49,400 nucleotides of DNA. It comes from an uncultured Fibrobacter sp. (GTDB lineage: Bacteria > Fibrobacterota > Fibrobacteria > Fibrobacterales > Fibrobacteraceae). Location: assembly GCA_947306025.1 (NCBI GenBank), contig CAMZFJ010000001.1, positions 1-49,400 on the forward strand. The letters are read 5' to 3'. Every line of letters starts with the position of its first letter. Position 1 is the stretch's first letter. The position numbers were made by a program, and so were the translations under genes. The notes beneath the pieces were generated by a model. It did no database searches and was not told where the DNA came from. It saw nothing but the letters and a program-made list of their open reading frames with translations. Shown here piece by piece: positions 24,581 through 32,160 of this stretch.

Positions 24581-27091
24581 ATGTCTATGTTATTTAAAAG
24601 AATTAAGGATTGGGCGACAAGCATCACCGCCTTCCGCACGGGCGACGTGATACCCGTGGACGGACCGAGCGGCACTGCGAAGATGGGCAAGGATGACTTG
24701 CTGAAGGTGACTGCGGAGAATGCTCGTAGTTATTCCGATTTCGAACTCGGCTATTTTTCGGAGGCGGCGGAGTCCGGCGTAGACTTCGAGGCTTTCGCCC
24801 GTCTCACTGCAAGTGCAGGCGAGAAGATTATTTTTAAGCTCTCGGTAGACGACGGCATAGTCGATGCTAACGGGCTGAATTTCGACTGCCTTGATGCGGA
24901 CGGGAACTCCGTGCAGTATTTGTCGCAAAAAGTCTATAACGAATTTGTCGAGTTTACGGCGACCGCTGACTTTGAGTTGATCCGCATCAAGCGTTCCGCT
25001 GCAGGCATAATCGGAAGTGGCGACATCCAACTCATCGCGCTCTCCGAGCGAGCGTTCCGAGCCTATCTTGAACATCGTCTTGAACCTGTGCAGGACTTGT
25101 CCGGGCGGCTCCAGGAATTGAAGGTGACAAGCGGCAAAAACTTTATCGGGTACGTGTCCGCTGAAATCAAGAAGGACGTGCCGTTCTACTTCTACATAAA
25201 CTGCGAGGGGTTGTTTTCTTCAAATAACTTGAACGTGTCGTTTGAGGATGATGCGGGAAATACGCAGTCCCTGCCGATGCTCCACACCTTTAACGGATTA
25301 GTGTCTTACTATCCGGACGCCGACTATACGAAGATTAAGTTTGCCCGTTCTTCGTCCGGTGTAATTGCAAGCGGTACGCTGAAGGTAGTCACACAGCCGA
25401 CAGAAAATCCCGTAGACATCTATACGGAACTCGGTGCGGTCGTGAATTTGCAAGTAAATACGGGTAGTAATTTTAACGGCTATGTGAAAGCAGATTTGAA
25501 AGCAAATGTTCCCTTCTATGTCAAGGTGTCCGGTAGCGGTCTTATGTCTACCGATGCCTTGAACGCTTACCTAGAAGATGATGCGGGGAACTCGCAGACC
25601 CTTCCTATTTACAGCACGTTCGACCGCGTTGTGGAGTTGCTGCCAGATGCGAACTACACTAAAATATGTTTCAAACGCGCGAGTGGTTCTATTGTCTCGA
25701 GTGGCGCATTGACCGTCACTACTTATCCTACGGGTATCATCGGGGAAGAATTCGGAACCCTTATGCGTGGCGAGATGTACGTGTCGCTGACTGGTGACGA
25801 TGCGAACCTCGGGACGAAGGAACTCCCGAAGCGCACCATCACGGCTGCGCTTGCCGATGGTGCCGAAATCGTGAACGTGATGGGCGGTGTGTACGATGAT
25901 AACTACATCAACACTTCCGTATCGCCAAAGAACAAGGTGATAATCAAGGGCGAGCAGGGAAAGAAGGTAATCTTCAAGAAGGCATCCTCGCTCATTGCGA
26001 ATGACGGAAGCGAAGTGCTTGTCGCTGGAACAACGAAAGTCTACTCCGTGGCCTGCTCCGCAATTTCTTATTCCGCTGGTACGCAGTGGCTGTTCTTCGA
26101 TGACTGCCCGGAAGTGGGCACCGCGATTACTCCGGCAGAAGCACATCCGCTGGAGCGTGGAAAGTTCTATCGCCTGGACTGCACTCGAAGCAACCACACG
26201 ACCGCCACGACGAAGGCGGAAGCCATCACAGAAATCGAGGCGTGCTGCGCAAACGAGTACAAGTGGTACTACGACTCCGGCGACGGTAAGGTTTACTTCA
26301 ACCGCCCGGGAGCGACTAGCACTTACCCGTTGTACAAGAGCGGCAACGGCTTCTTCATTACTCGCAATGGGCAGGAGCTCGAACTCTATAATATCGAGTT
26401 TCGCTACGGTCGCGTGAACCTTATCGGACTTAACGGCGTGAAAGTCTACGATTGCGCCTGCAAGTACGCATACGGCGGCGGCGCCTGGGACTATCGCGAC
26501 TCCATCTGTGTCGAGTTCATCAAATGCGAGGCGGCGTGCGCCTTCAGCGGTGATGTCGGTGACGGCTTCAACGGACACGCGACCGCAGGCACTTACATCG
26601 ACGCCAAGTACAACACCTGCACGATGCGCGAGTGCTGGAGCCACGACAACAACGACGACGGCTACTCCGACCATGAGTTCGCAGAGACTGTCGTAGATGG
26701 CGGCCTTTACGAGTATAATGGCAAGGGCGGTGTCACTCCTTCTTTCGGTTGCGGATGCGTGTGCAAAAATGTTATGAGCCGATACAACTTTAACGGATTT
26801 TACTACATTGGAGCCAAGAGCGACAGCGGCAACGAAGGGCAGATGGTGTGCTATAACTGCATATCTATTGGCAATACGCATAGCGATGCAGCAGCGGGAG
26901 GTTTCCGTGTAGCTGGCGGCGCAAACAAGATCATCCTCGTAAATTGCCAATCCATAAACGACAAGAACGGGTACAGCGGTACAAGCGGGACGAGGGTTGA
27001 ATTGTATAACTGCACCTGCAAAAATCCATCGGTAAGCGTAAAGACGGGTTCTGCGACATTTGCGATAGAAAACGGAACTATCGTGGAGTAG
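24581..27091 (+). CDS. Tail fibre/spike with three beta modules and a parallel beta-helix
   Basis: An 836-residue receptor-binding candidate. Residues 1-45 attach to the baseplate (ITAFRTGDVIPVDGPSGTAKMGKDDLLKV). Three related modules of about 100 residues follow (about 48-150, 175-280, 285-388), sharing an N-term FxGYVxAxxKxxVPFY, then SxDxLNxxxEDDAGNxQxLPxxxTF and DAxYTKIxFxRxSxGxIxSGxLxV. From about 395 on, a right-handed beta-helix (MYVSLTGDDANLGTKELPKRTITAALADGAEIVNVMGG) rich in Asn, Cys and Gly runs to the end. Such helices may bind or cleave surface polysaccharide; catalytic residues cannot be assigned. Confidence 0.8.
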   Translation: MSMLFKRIKDWATSITAFRTGDVIPVDGPSGTAKMGKDDLLKVTAENARSYSDFELGYFSEAAESGVDFEAFARLTASAGEKIIFKLSVDDGIVDANGLNFDCLDADGNSVQYLSQKVYNEFVEFTATADFELIRIKRSAAGIIGSGDIQLIALSERAFRAYLEHRLEPVQDLSGRLQELKVTSGKNFIGYVSAEIKKDVPFYFYINCEGLFSSNNLNVSFEDDAGNTQSLPMLHTFNGLVSYYPDADYTKIKFARSSSGVIASGTLKVVTQPTENPVDIYTELGAVVNLQVNTGSNFNGYVKADLKANVPFYVKVSGSGLMSTDALNAYLEDDAGNSQTLPIYSTFDRVVELLPDANYTKICFKRASGSIVSSGALTVTTYPTGIIGEEFGTLMRGEMYVSLTGDDANLGTKELPKRTITAALADGAEIVNVMGGVYDDNYINTSVSPKNKVIIKGEQGKKVIFKKASSLIANDGSEVLVAGTTKVYSVACSAISYSAGTQWLFFDDCPEVGTAITPAEAHPLERGKFYRLDCTRSNHTTATTKAEAITEIEACCANEYKWYYDSGDGKVYFNRPGATSTYPLYKSGNGFFITRNGQELELYNIEFRYGRVNLIGLNGVKVYDCACKYAYGGGAWDYRDSICVEFIKCEAACAFSGDVGDGFNGHATAGTYIDAKYNTCTMRECWSHDNNDDGYSDHEFAETVVDGGLYEYNGKGGVTPSFGCGCVCKNVMSRYNFNGFYYIGAKSDSGNEGQMVCYNCISIGNTHSDAAAGGFRVAGGANKIILVNCQSINDKNGYSGTSGTRVELYNCTCKNPSVSVKTGSATFAIENGTIVE

Positions 27092-27151
27092 CCCGCCACC
27101 GTTTCGAACAAACTAAACTTTTACGGATAACTTAAAACGGAGGACTCCCCT

Positions 27152-28198
27152 ATGCCTTACGATAGACAAATACCCGATGCACCCATAGCCGGGTCAATGT
27201 TGCCCAGGGCGACCACTCTTACTTTGGATGACCTGCTCTACCTGGTGCAGCCTGGAAACAACATAGGCGAAAGGTCAAAGTCGCTTACGCTTGCAGTGCT
27301 TGCGGCTTTTCTTGGCAACAAACATTTTTCTTCCATTGTGCTTGAAGGTACGGGTGGAAAAGAACTTACTCTTTCGGGTGATGGCGTGACTTACGTCATA
27401 CCACCGGGAAGCGGTGAAACCGACCAGTTTGAGTTTGAAGTTTCAGACGATAAAAACGTGACGATTAAAATGAGCGGGCCGGACGGCGTCCGTGTCGTGA
27501 CGCTTACGCCGACAAGCGTGGAAGTGAAAAACACGCAGGCAGGACTGGAACACAAAACAACCATCGGGAACACGGGCATCACGGTCTTGTCGCAGAGCCG
27601 CGATGGTGCAAACATTGTTGAAACCACTTCCGAACTTACATACGGAAGTTTAAAGTCGCAGTTGCTGAAAATCAAGGACGGCGACCAGGGCAATTACGAC
27701 TGGGACATTATGGTGGACCTTACGCAGAATGCGCCTACCTGGGGCGGGGTTATTTTTGGACCCCATAACAACCCGTTAGGCGCCAGTGTTGCTCTCCATA
27801 TTCCAGGCCTCCATGTGTGGAAGCAGGCCACATTTGAAAAAGATGTTTCCATCCTTGCAGATGTGACAATAACAAAGACGCTGACGCTCACGCTTGGGGC
27901 AACGTTTAACAACGATGCAACCATCAAGGGAACCGCGCACCTTGCGACTATTCAACAAGAAATGGACCCCGCGAAATCCACGTCAGTGATTAAGGTTTCG
28001 CAAACGCCAAACCCGCAACTTGCAAGCAACGCCGCAATCGGGCTTCGTGTGATGGTAATTAACGACACCAGCAGCCAGGTCGGTGTCTATGTGCCGTCTT
28101 CTACTGACCCGCAACTTGTGGGGTTTGTTGCAGCGGGAAAAGCGAGCGAGTTCATCAAAACCGGAAGTCTTGGTTCCGACTGGATGCAGATAACATGA
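27152..28198 (+). CDS. Second tail fibre protein
   Basis: A 348-residue beta-rich protein. The N-terminus (MLPRATTLTLDDLLYLVQPGNNIGERSKSLTLAVLAAFLG) has the same 'D-x-L/I...K-S-L-T/K-D-D-L' attachment layout as the upstream fibre. The middle carries repeating Thr/Val strands (TLTPTSVEVKNT, ITKTLTLTLGATFNND), and the C-terminal 80 residues (VIKVSQTPNPQLASNAAIGLRVMVIND) look like a terminal knob. Its own RBS is GGAGGA. The stop overlaps the next ATG (ATGA). Confidence 0.72.
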   Translation: MPYDRQIPDAPIAGSMLPRATTLTLDDLLYLVQPGNNIGERSKSLTLAVLAAFLGNKHFSSIVLEGTGGKELTLSGDGVTYVIPPGSGETDQFEFEVSDDKNVTIKMSGPDGVRVVTLTPTSVEVKNTQAGLEHKTTIGNTGITVLSQSRDGANIVETTSELTYGSLKSQLLKIKDGDQGNYDWDIMVDLTQNAPTWGGVIFGPHNNPLGASVALHIPGLHVWKQATFEKDVSILADVTITKTLTLTLGATFNNDATIKGTAHLATIQQEMDPAKSTSVIKVSQTPNPQLASNAAIGLRVMVINDTSSQVGVYVPSSTDPQLVGFVAAGKASEFIKTGSLGSDWMQIT

Positions 28199-28587
28199 GC
28201 ATAACGGGAATTGACATTGCAGCAGTTGCGACCGTGGTCGGCTCCATCGGGACCGCCGTTGCGGCAGTCGTGAAGGCAGTGCAGGCGGGACGCAAGGCGG
28301 AAGCCGCCGACGCCCGCGCCATAGCCATAGAACTGCAACGGGAGCAGGCAAAGAAGGAACGCGACCGGGAAATTGAAAACCTAAAGTCCGAAGTGAAGTT
28401 GCTCCAGCACGAAAACAAGGAAGTGCGGGATCGCTTGAGCGAAGGGAACGGGCACTTTGTACGCCTGGAAGGCGAGGTCAAGGAAACGAACGGCCTGCTG
28501 CGCGAGATTATTGGGGCCTTGAACAACAAGGGACTGATTATTTCCGGGAGCCCGAAAGTGGCACGCGACTCGAGGTTGGAGCTATGA
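28195..28587 (+). CDS. Membrane-anchored coiled-coil protein, possible spanin/holin
   Basis: A 130-residue protein. Residues 3-27 form an Ala/Val-rich hydrophobic segment (IDIAAVATVVGSIGTAVAAVVKAV), then a long charged coiled coil (about 35-85: IELQREQAKKERDREIENLKSEVKLLQHENKEVRDRL) and a short tail. One membrane segment plus a periplasmic-type coiled coil resembles an inner-membrane spanin; a class III holin-like role is also possible. It begins the short cassette after the fibres, where lysis genes usually lie. ATGA overlaps on both sides. Confidence 0.6.
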   Translation: MSITGIDIAAVATVVGSIGTAVAAVVKAVQAGRKAEAADARAIAIELQREQAKKERDREIENLKSEVKLLQHENKEVRDRLSEGNGHFVRLEGEVKETNGLLREIIGALNNKGLIISGSPKVARDSRLEL

Positions 28588-29087
28588 GAACAAAGTGCAC
28601 TGTAGAATCCTACACGGTGACGCCGTTTGTCACTACCGAAAAGCGGCCCTTCGAATTTTGCGGCAAGGCGATAATAGATATTTGGATCACCCGCACGTTC
28701 ACCGACGGGAAAAAGGAACGCGCAAAGCTGGTAATCGAGATTTACCCGCATTTCATGACGGACGGCGCGTCTACGTTCTGGCCCGTGTCGCTCCTGGTTC
28801 CTCAATGGCGTAAAGGTGACGACGATTACAACGCCGCCCCGACAGCCCACGATGTCCTTTACATCCTTAAGGGTATTGTCGAAGGCGAGCACGAACCGGT
28901 GAATTTGAGCCGCGAGGAGGTGGACGACATCTTGCGCGGCATGTGGCGTTGCTGTGGCATGAGCCGCTTTGTTGCCGGTTGCGCCGACAAGGGAATAGAA
29001 ATCTTCGCCGGTGGAAAGAACCATTGGGGGAACGACGGCTACAACGTGCGCCGCTACGTTTCGGCAAAGTGGGAGGCCATAGACTAG
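28584..29087 (+). CDS. DUF1353 family protein
   Basis: A 167-residue protein with the DUF1353 pattern: IDIWITRTFTDGKKERAKLVIEIYPHFMTDGASTFWPVSLLVPQWRKGDDDYNAAPTAHDVLYIL (usual form: G..TDGASIP..........A...HD.LY). The family is frequent at the end of phage tail/lysis regions and has no proven function. It sits between the coiled-coil membrane protein and the DUF5675 gene. Confidence 0.75.
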   Translation: MRTKCTVESYTVTPFVTTEKRPFEFCGKAIIDIWITRTFTDGKKERAKLVIEIYPHFMTDGASTFWPVSLLVPQWRKGDDDYNAAPTAHDVLYILKGIVEGEHEPVNLSREEVDDILRGMWRCCGMSRFVAGCADKGIEIFAGGKNHWGNDGYNVRRYVSAKWEAID

Positions 29088-29091
29088 AATC

Positions 29092-29463
29092 ATGTTTACC
29101 TTGGTACGCGATAAACGCACGGGAACGGCTATCCTGGGCCGTCTTTTCATGGGTGATACTTGCATCTGCTACACGCTGGAAAATGCACAAAAGGCTATCC
29201 CTGCCGGTTTCTATTCAATAGAAAATTCCAAGTCCCAGAAGTTCAAGAGGGAATTGCCTTTACTGTTTTCCCCGAAGGTTCCGTCAAGCCGTGGTGTCCG
29301 CATCCATTCCGGGAACACCTACAAGGATTCCGCCGCGTGTGTGTTGGTCGGCATGAGGCGAGACGATGCAAAGGAACGCATAGACGAAAGCAAGGACGCG
29401 GAAAAGATGGTGACAATGCTATGCCGCAACGTTCGCAGTCTTGCGATAGTCGAACGGTATTAG
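29092..29463 (+). CDS. DUF5675 family protein
   Basis: A 123-residue protein. FTLVRDKRTGTAILGRLFMGDTCICYTLEN, AIPAGFYSIENSKSQKFKRELPLLF, VPSSRGVRIHSGNTYKDSAACVLVGMRRDD match DUF5675 (usual form: IPxGxYxV...P.....RG.LIHxGNxxxDTxGCIxxG). This layout with a His and a late Cys recalls L,D-transpeptidase-like folds, so a cell-wall role is a reasonable guess. It is the last gene of the late strand, and the nearest thing to a wall-active protein in the genome. Confidence 0.78.
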   Translation: MFTLVRDKRTGTAILGRLFMGDTCICYTLENAQKAIPAGFYSIENSKSQKFKRELPLLFSPKVPSSRGVRIHSGNTYKDSAACVLVGMRRDDAKERIDESKDAEKMVTMLCRNVRSLAIVERY

Positions 29464-29501
29464 AAACAAAGAAAAAAAAAATAACGTAGTCGGGGAGGCT
29501 A

Positions 29502-29541
29502 CAAAAAAAGCCCTCGGTGAGCGATCATCGGGGGCTTTCGA
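29502..29541. terminator. Bidirectional terminator between convergent strands
   Basis: AAAGCCCTCG (29506-29515) pairs with CGGGGGCTTT (29528-29537), one G-T pair, 12-base loop. On the minus strand it is followed by seven T, on the plus strand by CGATTTT. It stops both the late and the early transcripts. Confidence 0.85.
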
Positions 29542-29543
29542 TT

Positions 29544-29738
29544 TTATGTCCTTGGCTTCGATTTGAACCATCTTAAAAGTTTACTATCGCAAGGCTCAAA
29601 AAATGGGTCGCAATTACAAGAGCTCCTGCCGATAGGACATTTTTCACAGCCTAGCTTGAAAGACGAATCTTCCTCGCCGATATTGTCGATAAAGTCTTCC
29701 GGTTTCAATGAATTTAGCCAGCGTTTAAAATTTGTCAT
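29544..29738 (-). CDS. Small Cys-rich protein (last gene of the early strand)
   Basis: A 64-residue protein. Residues 30-50 contain CEKCPIGRSSCNCDPFFEPC, six Cys in 21 residues, which suggests zinc binding. No family recognised. AAGGAC RBS before the ATG at 29738. The stop lies next to the bidirectional terminator. Confidence 0.72.
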   Translation of the reverse strand: MTNFKRWLNSLKPEDFIDNIGEEDSSFKLGCEKCPIGRSSCNCDPFFEPCDSKLLRWFKSKPRT

Positions 29739-29765
29739 GTGATTTTCAGTCCTTTAATAAATTCT

Positions 29766-29948
29766 TCAAATCAGCTTATGGGGCTTGTTTGGTTCAATCT
29801 TTCTCGGCTCCCTCGCCTTGCAATCCTTTTTAGGGCATTTGGTGCAAGCCGAAGTATTATGCCAGAAATAACACATCGTGTTTTCCTTGACATAATCGGG
29901 GGCCTCGTCCAGCTCTTTTAGGAATTGCTTAAAAAGCTCGTCGTTCAC
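29766..29948 (-). CDS. Small Cys-containing protein
   Basis: About 60 residues with CYFWHNTSACTKCPKKDCK, a CxxC-x-C type cluster. I chose the GTG at 29948 because it overlaps the preceding TGA (GTGA) and has AGGTGG five bases upstream; a GTG at 29957 is the alternative. Function unknown. Confidence 0.68.
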   Translation of the reverse strand: MNDELFKQFLKELDEAPDYVKENTMCYFWHNTSACTKCPKKDCKAREPRKIEPNKPHKLI

Positions 29949-30157
29949 TTTTTCCACCTCATGCCCATAAGCAGGCCAACGTTAAAGGAATAAAGGTTTG
30001 TTTCAGTTATTATCCGGCTATGTTCATTATCCTTTTGCGCTTGCGGGTCAATACAGAAAACTTCGCGGGCGTATTTGTAAGCCTTAAGCAAATGTTCAAG
30101 TTCCTTTTCAGGAGAAAAGGACGGTTCCTCTTTGAATACACAATCATCATTTCCCAT
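29945..30157 (-). CDS. Hypothetical small protein
   Basis: A 70-residue, mostly helical protein (SPEKELEHLLKAYKYAREVF; NLYSFNVGLLMGMRWKK). No family recognised. Coupled to both neighbours: it follows the stop at 30158 directly and ends in a GTGA overlap. Confidence 0.7.
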   Translation of the reverse strand: MGNDDCVFKEEPSFSPEKELEHLLKAYKYAREVFCIDPQAQKDNEHSRIITETNLYSFNVGLLMGMRWKK

Positions 30158-30769
30158 TTATAGCCTCTTGTATATAACGTGATTCTTTCTTCTCGGTTCG
30201 CCCCAGGAGCCACCTACCACAGGAACAGGAACTCCGCAAATTGTAGCCATCTTCCCGTTTAGGTCGATGTAATCTTCCACGTATTTCTTGGTATTGCGGA
30301 AAAGTTCAATCGCGGTATCGAGCAACATCTTTTTCGGATCCGTTGCGTGACGCAAATCTACCAAAGACAAATTCTTTCCCGTCCTGAAAGTCCTTGCCTT
30401 ATATTCGACCTTAAATTCTCCGGTCAACCGTTCGCCGTTGCGGTGCGTTTCGGTGACTTCGTGCGGGTCGCAGTAGGCGGTAATTTCGCAGTCAAGGTTC
30501 ACTATATACGGCTTGAAAAAAAGAACCCGCAAACGTGCGTTATGCTCTTTCATCATGGCGTCTGCCTGTTCTACAAGTTCCTCGACCTTCTTTTGCCATT
30601 CGTACACCCAGTCGCACTTGGGACAAATCCTATAATAGCCGGAACGCCTTGAACCGCCACAAACGGGGCATTTGTGCAGTCGTTCCTTGTAACCCTTTTT
30701 GTACTGTTTAAACTCCTTGCTATACGGGAAAAGCTTTTTTAATTTCTTATTTTTTGCTCTCGGTTTCAT
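30158..30769 (-). CDS. Zinc-ribbon protein, unknown
   Basis: A 203-residue protein. The basic N-terminus (1-33) is followed by a zinc ribbon CPVCGGSRRSGYYRICPKCDW (about 34-54), a helix (VYEWQKKVEELVEQADAMMKEHNARLR) and a beta-rich C-terminal domain. The ribbon suggests nucleic-acid binding. No closer family seen. Confidence 0.75.
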   Translation of the reverse strand: MKPRAKNKKLKKLFPYSKEFKQYKKGYKERLHKCPVCGGSRRSGYYRICPKCDWVYEWQKKVEELVEQADAMMKEHNARLRVLFFKPYIVNLDCEITAYCDPHEVTETHRNGERLTGEFKVEYKARTFRTGKNLSLVDLRHATDPKKMLLDTAIELFRNTKKYVEDYIDLNGKMATICGVPVPVVGGSWGEPRRKNHVIYKRL

Positions 30770-30775
30770 TTTGTT

Positions 30776-30904
30776 TCAGTCTCCTTTATCTTGTCCTTGA
30801 ATACTTTTTTTGCAGTCCTCGCACAAATGCACCCACTTTCGGGAAAATTTCAAACGGCACTTTGTTGTTTTCTTCGGCCTTCGGCACCACCAGCAAACTA
30901 TCAC
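30776..30904 (-). CDS. Very small zinc-ribbon protein (42 aa)
   Basis: A GTG at 30904 overlapping the TAG of the upstream gene opens a 42-codon frame with C-W-W-C ... C-E-D-C, two CxxC pairs 24 residues apart, and basic residues between them. The stop at 30776 lies 7 bases before the next gene and holds its AAAGGAG RBS. Too short for most gene finders, but context and Cys spacing make it convincing. Confidence 0.65.
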   Translation of the reverse strand: MIVCWWCRRPKKTTKCRLKFSRKWVHLCEDCKKSIQGQDKGD

Positions 30905-31179
30905 TAGCCTTTTTCCCATTCAATCGTGAAATCAATCCTGATGCGTCTTGCGTTATCTTTTTCTACAAGTTCTATAAAATCGTTTACGCGCTCTTTGAAA
31001 GATTTTATGTCTGTAAATTCGTCCTTTGAATAAGCGCCCTTTAGTTTGTAATTAGGCAAATTCATTTTTGTCTTTTGCTTCACTCTACACATCCTTGCAT
31101 TTCGTTTAAACGCATCGAAGCCTTCACAAAATTCTTCATAAGTAGGAAATCTTCGTTGTTTTATCCAATCAAGACTCAT
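30904..31179 (-). CDS. Hypothetical protein
   Basis: A 91-residue protein, basic in the first half (IKQRRFPTYEEFCEGFDAFKRNARMCRVKQKTK), acidic/helical in the second (KSFKERVNDFIELVEKDNARRI). No family recognised. Lies 3 bases after the stop of the coiled-coil gene at 31183. Confidence 0.7.
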   Translation of the reverse strand: MSLDWIKQRRFPTYEEFCEGFDAFKRNARMCRVKQKTKMNLPNYKLKGAYSKDEFTDIKSFKERVNDFIELVEKDNARRIRIDFTIEWEKG

Positions 31180-31182
31180 AAT

Positions 31183-31515
31183 TTATCCTCTTGTCTTGGG
31201 GAACGGGATCCATCGTTTAATCTTTCCCTCGTTGACAAGGAAATCGACTTTTTCCTGGTTGTTTAATCTAACCCGCCAGAACCCGTCCCCGGTTTCAAGC
31301 AATAAATCGACGCCGACGGGCGGTGTGGTCGTTCGCCACGATTGAGCCATGGCAAGATCAGTTTCAAGCGTTGCGATGGAGTATTTAAGAGATTCGTTTT
31401 CTTTTTCAAGTTCCGCGATTCGTTCTTTCAGTTTAGACACGCCTTCAAGCACCTCTCCAGCCTTCTCGAACAGCGAGTGCGTCTGGGCGTGTAACATATC
31501 CTTATTTATAGCCAT
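31183..31515 (-). CDS. Coiled-coil protein, unknown
   Basis: A 110-residue protein: a coiled coil (about 15-55: LFEKAGEVLEGVSKLKERIAELEKENESLKYSIATLETDL), then a beta-rich C-terminus (PVGVDLLLETGDGFWRVRLNNQEKVDFLVNEGKIKRWIPFP), similar to DUF551-type small phage domains (W...PP.G..VL). AAAGAGGATCC before the ATG, just after the tRNA-Tyr gene. Confidence 0.72.
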   Translation of the reverse strand: MAINKDMLHAQTHSLFEKAGEVLEGVSKLKERIAELEKENESLKYSIATLETDLAMAQSWRTTTPPVGVDLLLETGDGFWRVRLNNQEKVDFLVNEGKIKRWIPFPKTRG

Positions 31516-31535
31516 GGATCCTCTTTAAATCTTTA

Positions 31536-31660
31536 TTGCAGAAGCTGGATTCGAACCAGCACGCCCGTTTGCGCGCGCGGGCCATGGACTTACATTCCAC
31601 TGCGTCTACCTGCCTCAAATAATGATGCCCATTTCTAATGAATGGTTCCGCCATTCTGCA
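31536..31660 (-). tRNA. tRNA-Tyr (anticodon GUA) with an enlarged D-loop
   Basis: On the minus strand TGCAGAA (31660-31654) pairs 7/7 with TTCTGCA (31543-31537), discriminator A. The T arm GCTGG-TTCGAAT-CCAGC is perfect. The anticodon arm GTGGA-ATGTAAG-TCCAT gives GUA (31593-31591). The long variable arm (GCCCG...CGGGC) is right for bacterial tRNA-Tyr, a class II tRNA. The D arm GCG...GACGC encloses about 36 extra bases, with a hairpin CCATT-N7-AATGG (about 31644-31628). Total length is 124 nt against about 85 normally. CCA is not encoded. Confidence 0.78.
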
Positions 31661-31670
31661 TTGTGTTGTA

Positions 31671-31785
31671 GAGCCTCGACCGGATTCGAACCGATGTCTA
31701 GCCGCCCATTTATGGAAGTGGGACGGGACACGCTAGCATTGCTTCCATTCAATGCCGTGCTGCCTAACCACTAGGCTACGAGGCT
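31671..31785 (-). tRNA. tRNA-Ser (anticodon GGA) with an elongated anticodon arm
   Basis: AGCCTCG (31785-31779) pairs 7/7 with CGAGGCT (31678-31672). D arm GCCT-AGTGGTT-AGGC; T arm ATCGG-TTCGAAT-CCGGT. A long variable arm (CCG, CCCA / TGGG, CGG) fits class II Ser. The normal-position anticodon stem GCACG/CGTGT does not close a 7-base loop: a second stem GCATTG/CAATGC follows, with a TAG bulge on its 3' side, ending in loop ATGGAAG with anticodon GGA (31746-31744). The arm thus has about 11 bp. Discriminator C is unusual. Not CCA-encoded. 11 bases from the tRNA-Tyr gene. Confidence 0.75.
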
Positions 31786-31791
31786 GTTGTC

Positions 31792-32055
31792 TTATTTCCT
31801 TTTCCTTTTGTTTGCTAGAATATTGTTTAGTTCGTCGGGCATGAGTGCGATGTTCTCCCAGAATATGCTTACAAAATATTTCTTGTCGGCTAGCCTCACG
31901 CGGCGGCTTTTCTTGCCTCGGAACGTGATGCGGTTGCACACGTTGTAGATGTGGTTGTGTCGGTGGCCGCCCTTCATTGAAGGCTTGCAGTAAAAATCGC
32001 AGTTCGTGTTGAAAGCATAGTGGCAACTGAATTGCACTCCGCTAAACTTTCTCAT
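31792..32055 (-). CDS. HNH-like/small basic protein
   Basis: An 87-residue, very basic protein: N-terminal HYAFNTNCDFYCKPSMKGGHRHNHIYNVCNRITFRGKKSRRVRLADKKYF, with several His and Cys that could bind a metal, and a C-terminal ELNNILANKRKRK. HNH-like metal ligands are suggested by eye only. TAGGAG RBS; the stop lies 7 bases from the tRNA-Ser gene. Confidence 0.68.
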   Translation of the reverse strand: MRKFSGVQFSCHYAFNTNCDFYCKPSMKGGHRHNHIYNVCNRITFRGKKSRRVRLADKKYFVSIFWENIALMPDELNNILANKRKRK

Positions 32056-32156
32056 TTTGCTAATTCTCCTATAAACATGCAGATCGCGCCAAGGCAGAAC
32101 AAAATCGTTCCGACAAGCAATAGCGCACCGGCGAGGACTGTTAAACGGAAAGCCAA
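32052..32156 (-). CDS. Single-span membrane micropeptide (34 aa)
   Basis: A TTG at 32156 opens LAFRLTVLAGALLLVGTILF then CLGAICMFIGELAK, one clear membrane helix. The stop TGA overlaps the next ATG (ATGA), as in most gene pairs here. There is no strong RBS, but the upstream stop is only 4 bases away, so reinitiation is possible. Too short for routine gene calling. Confidence 0.5.
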   Translation of the reverse strand: MAFRLTVLAGALLLVGTILFCLGAICMFIGELAK

Positions 32157-32160
32157 GATT

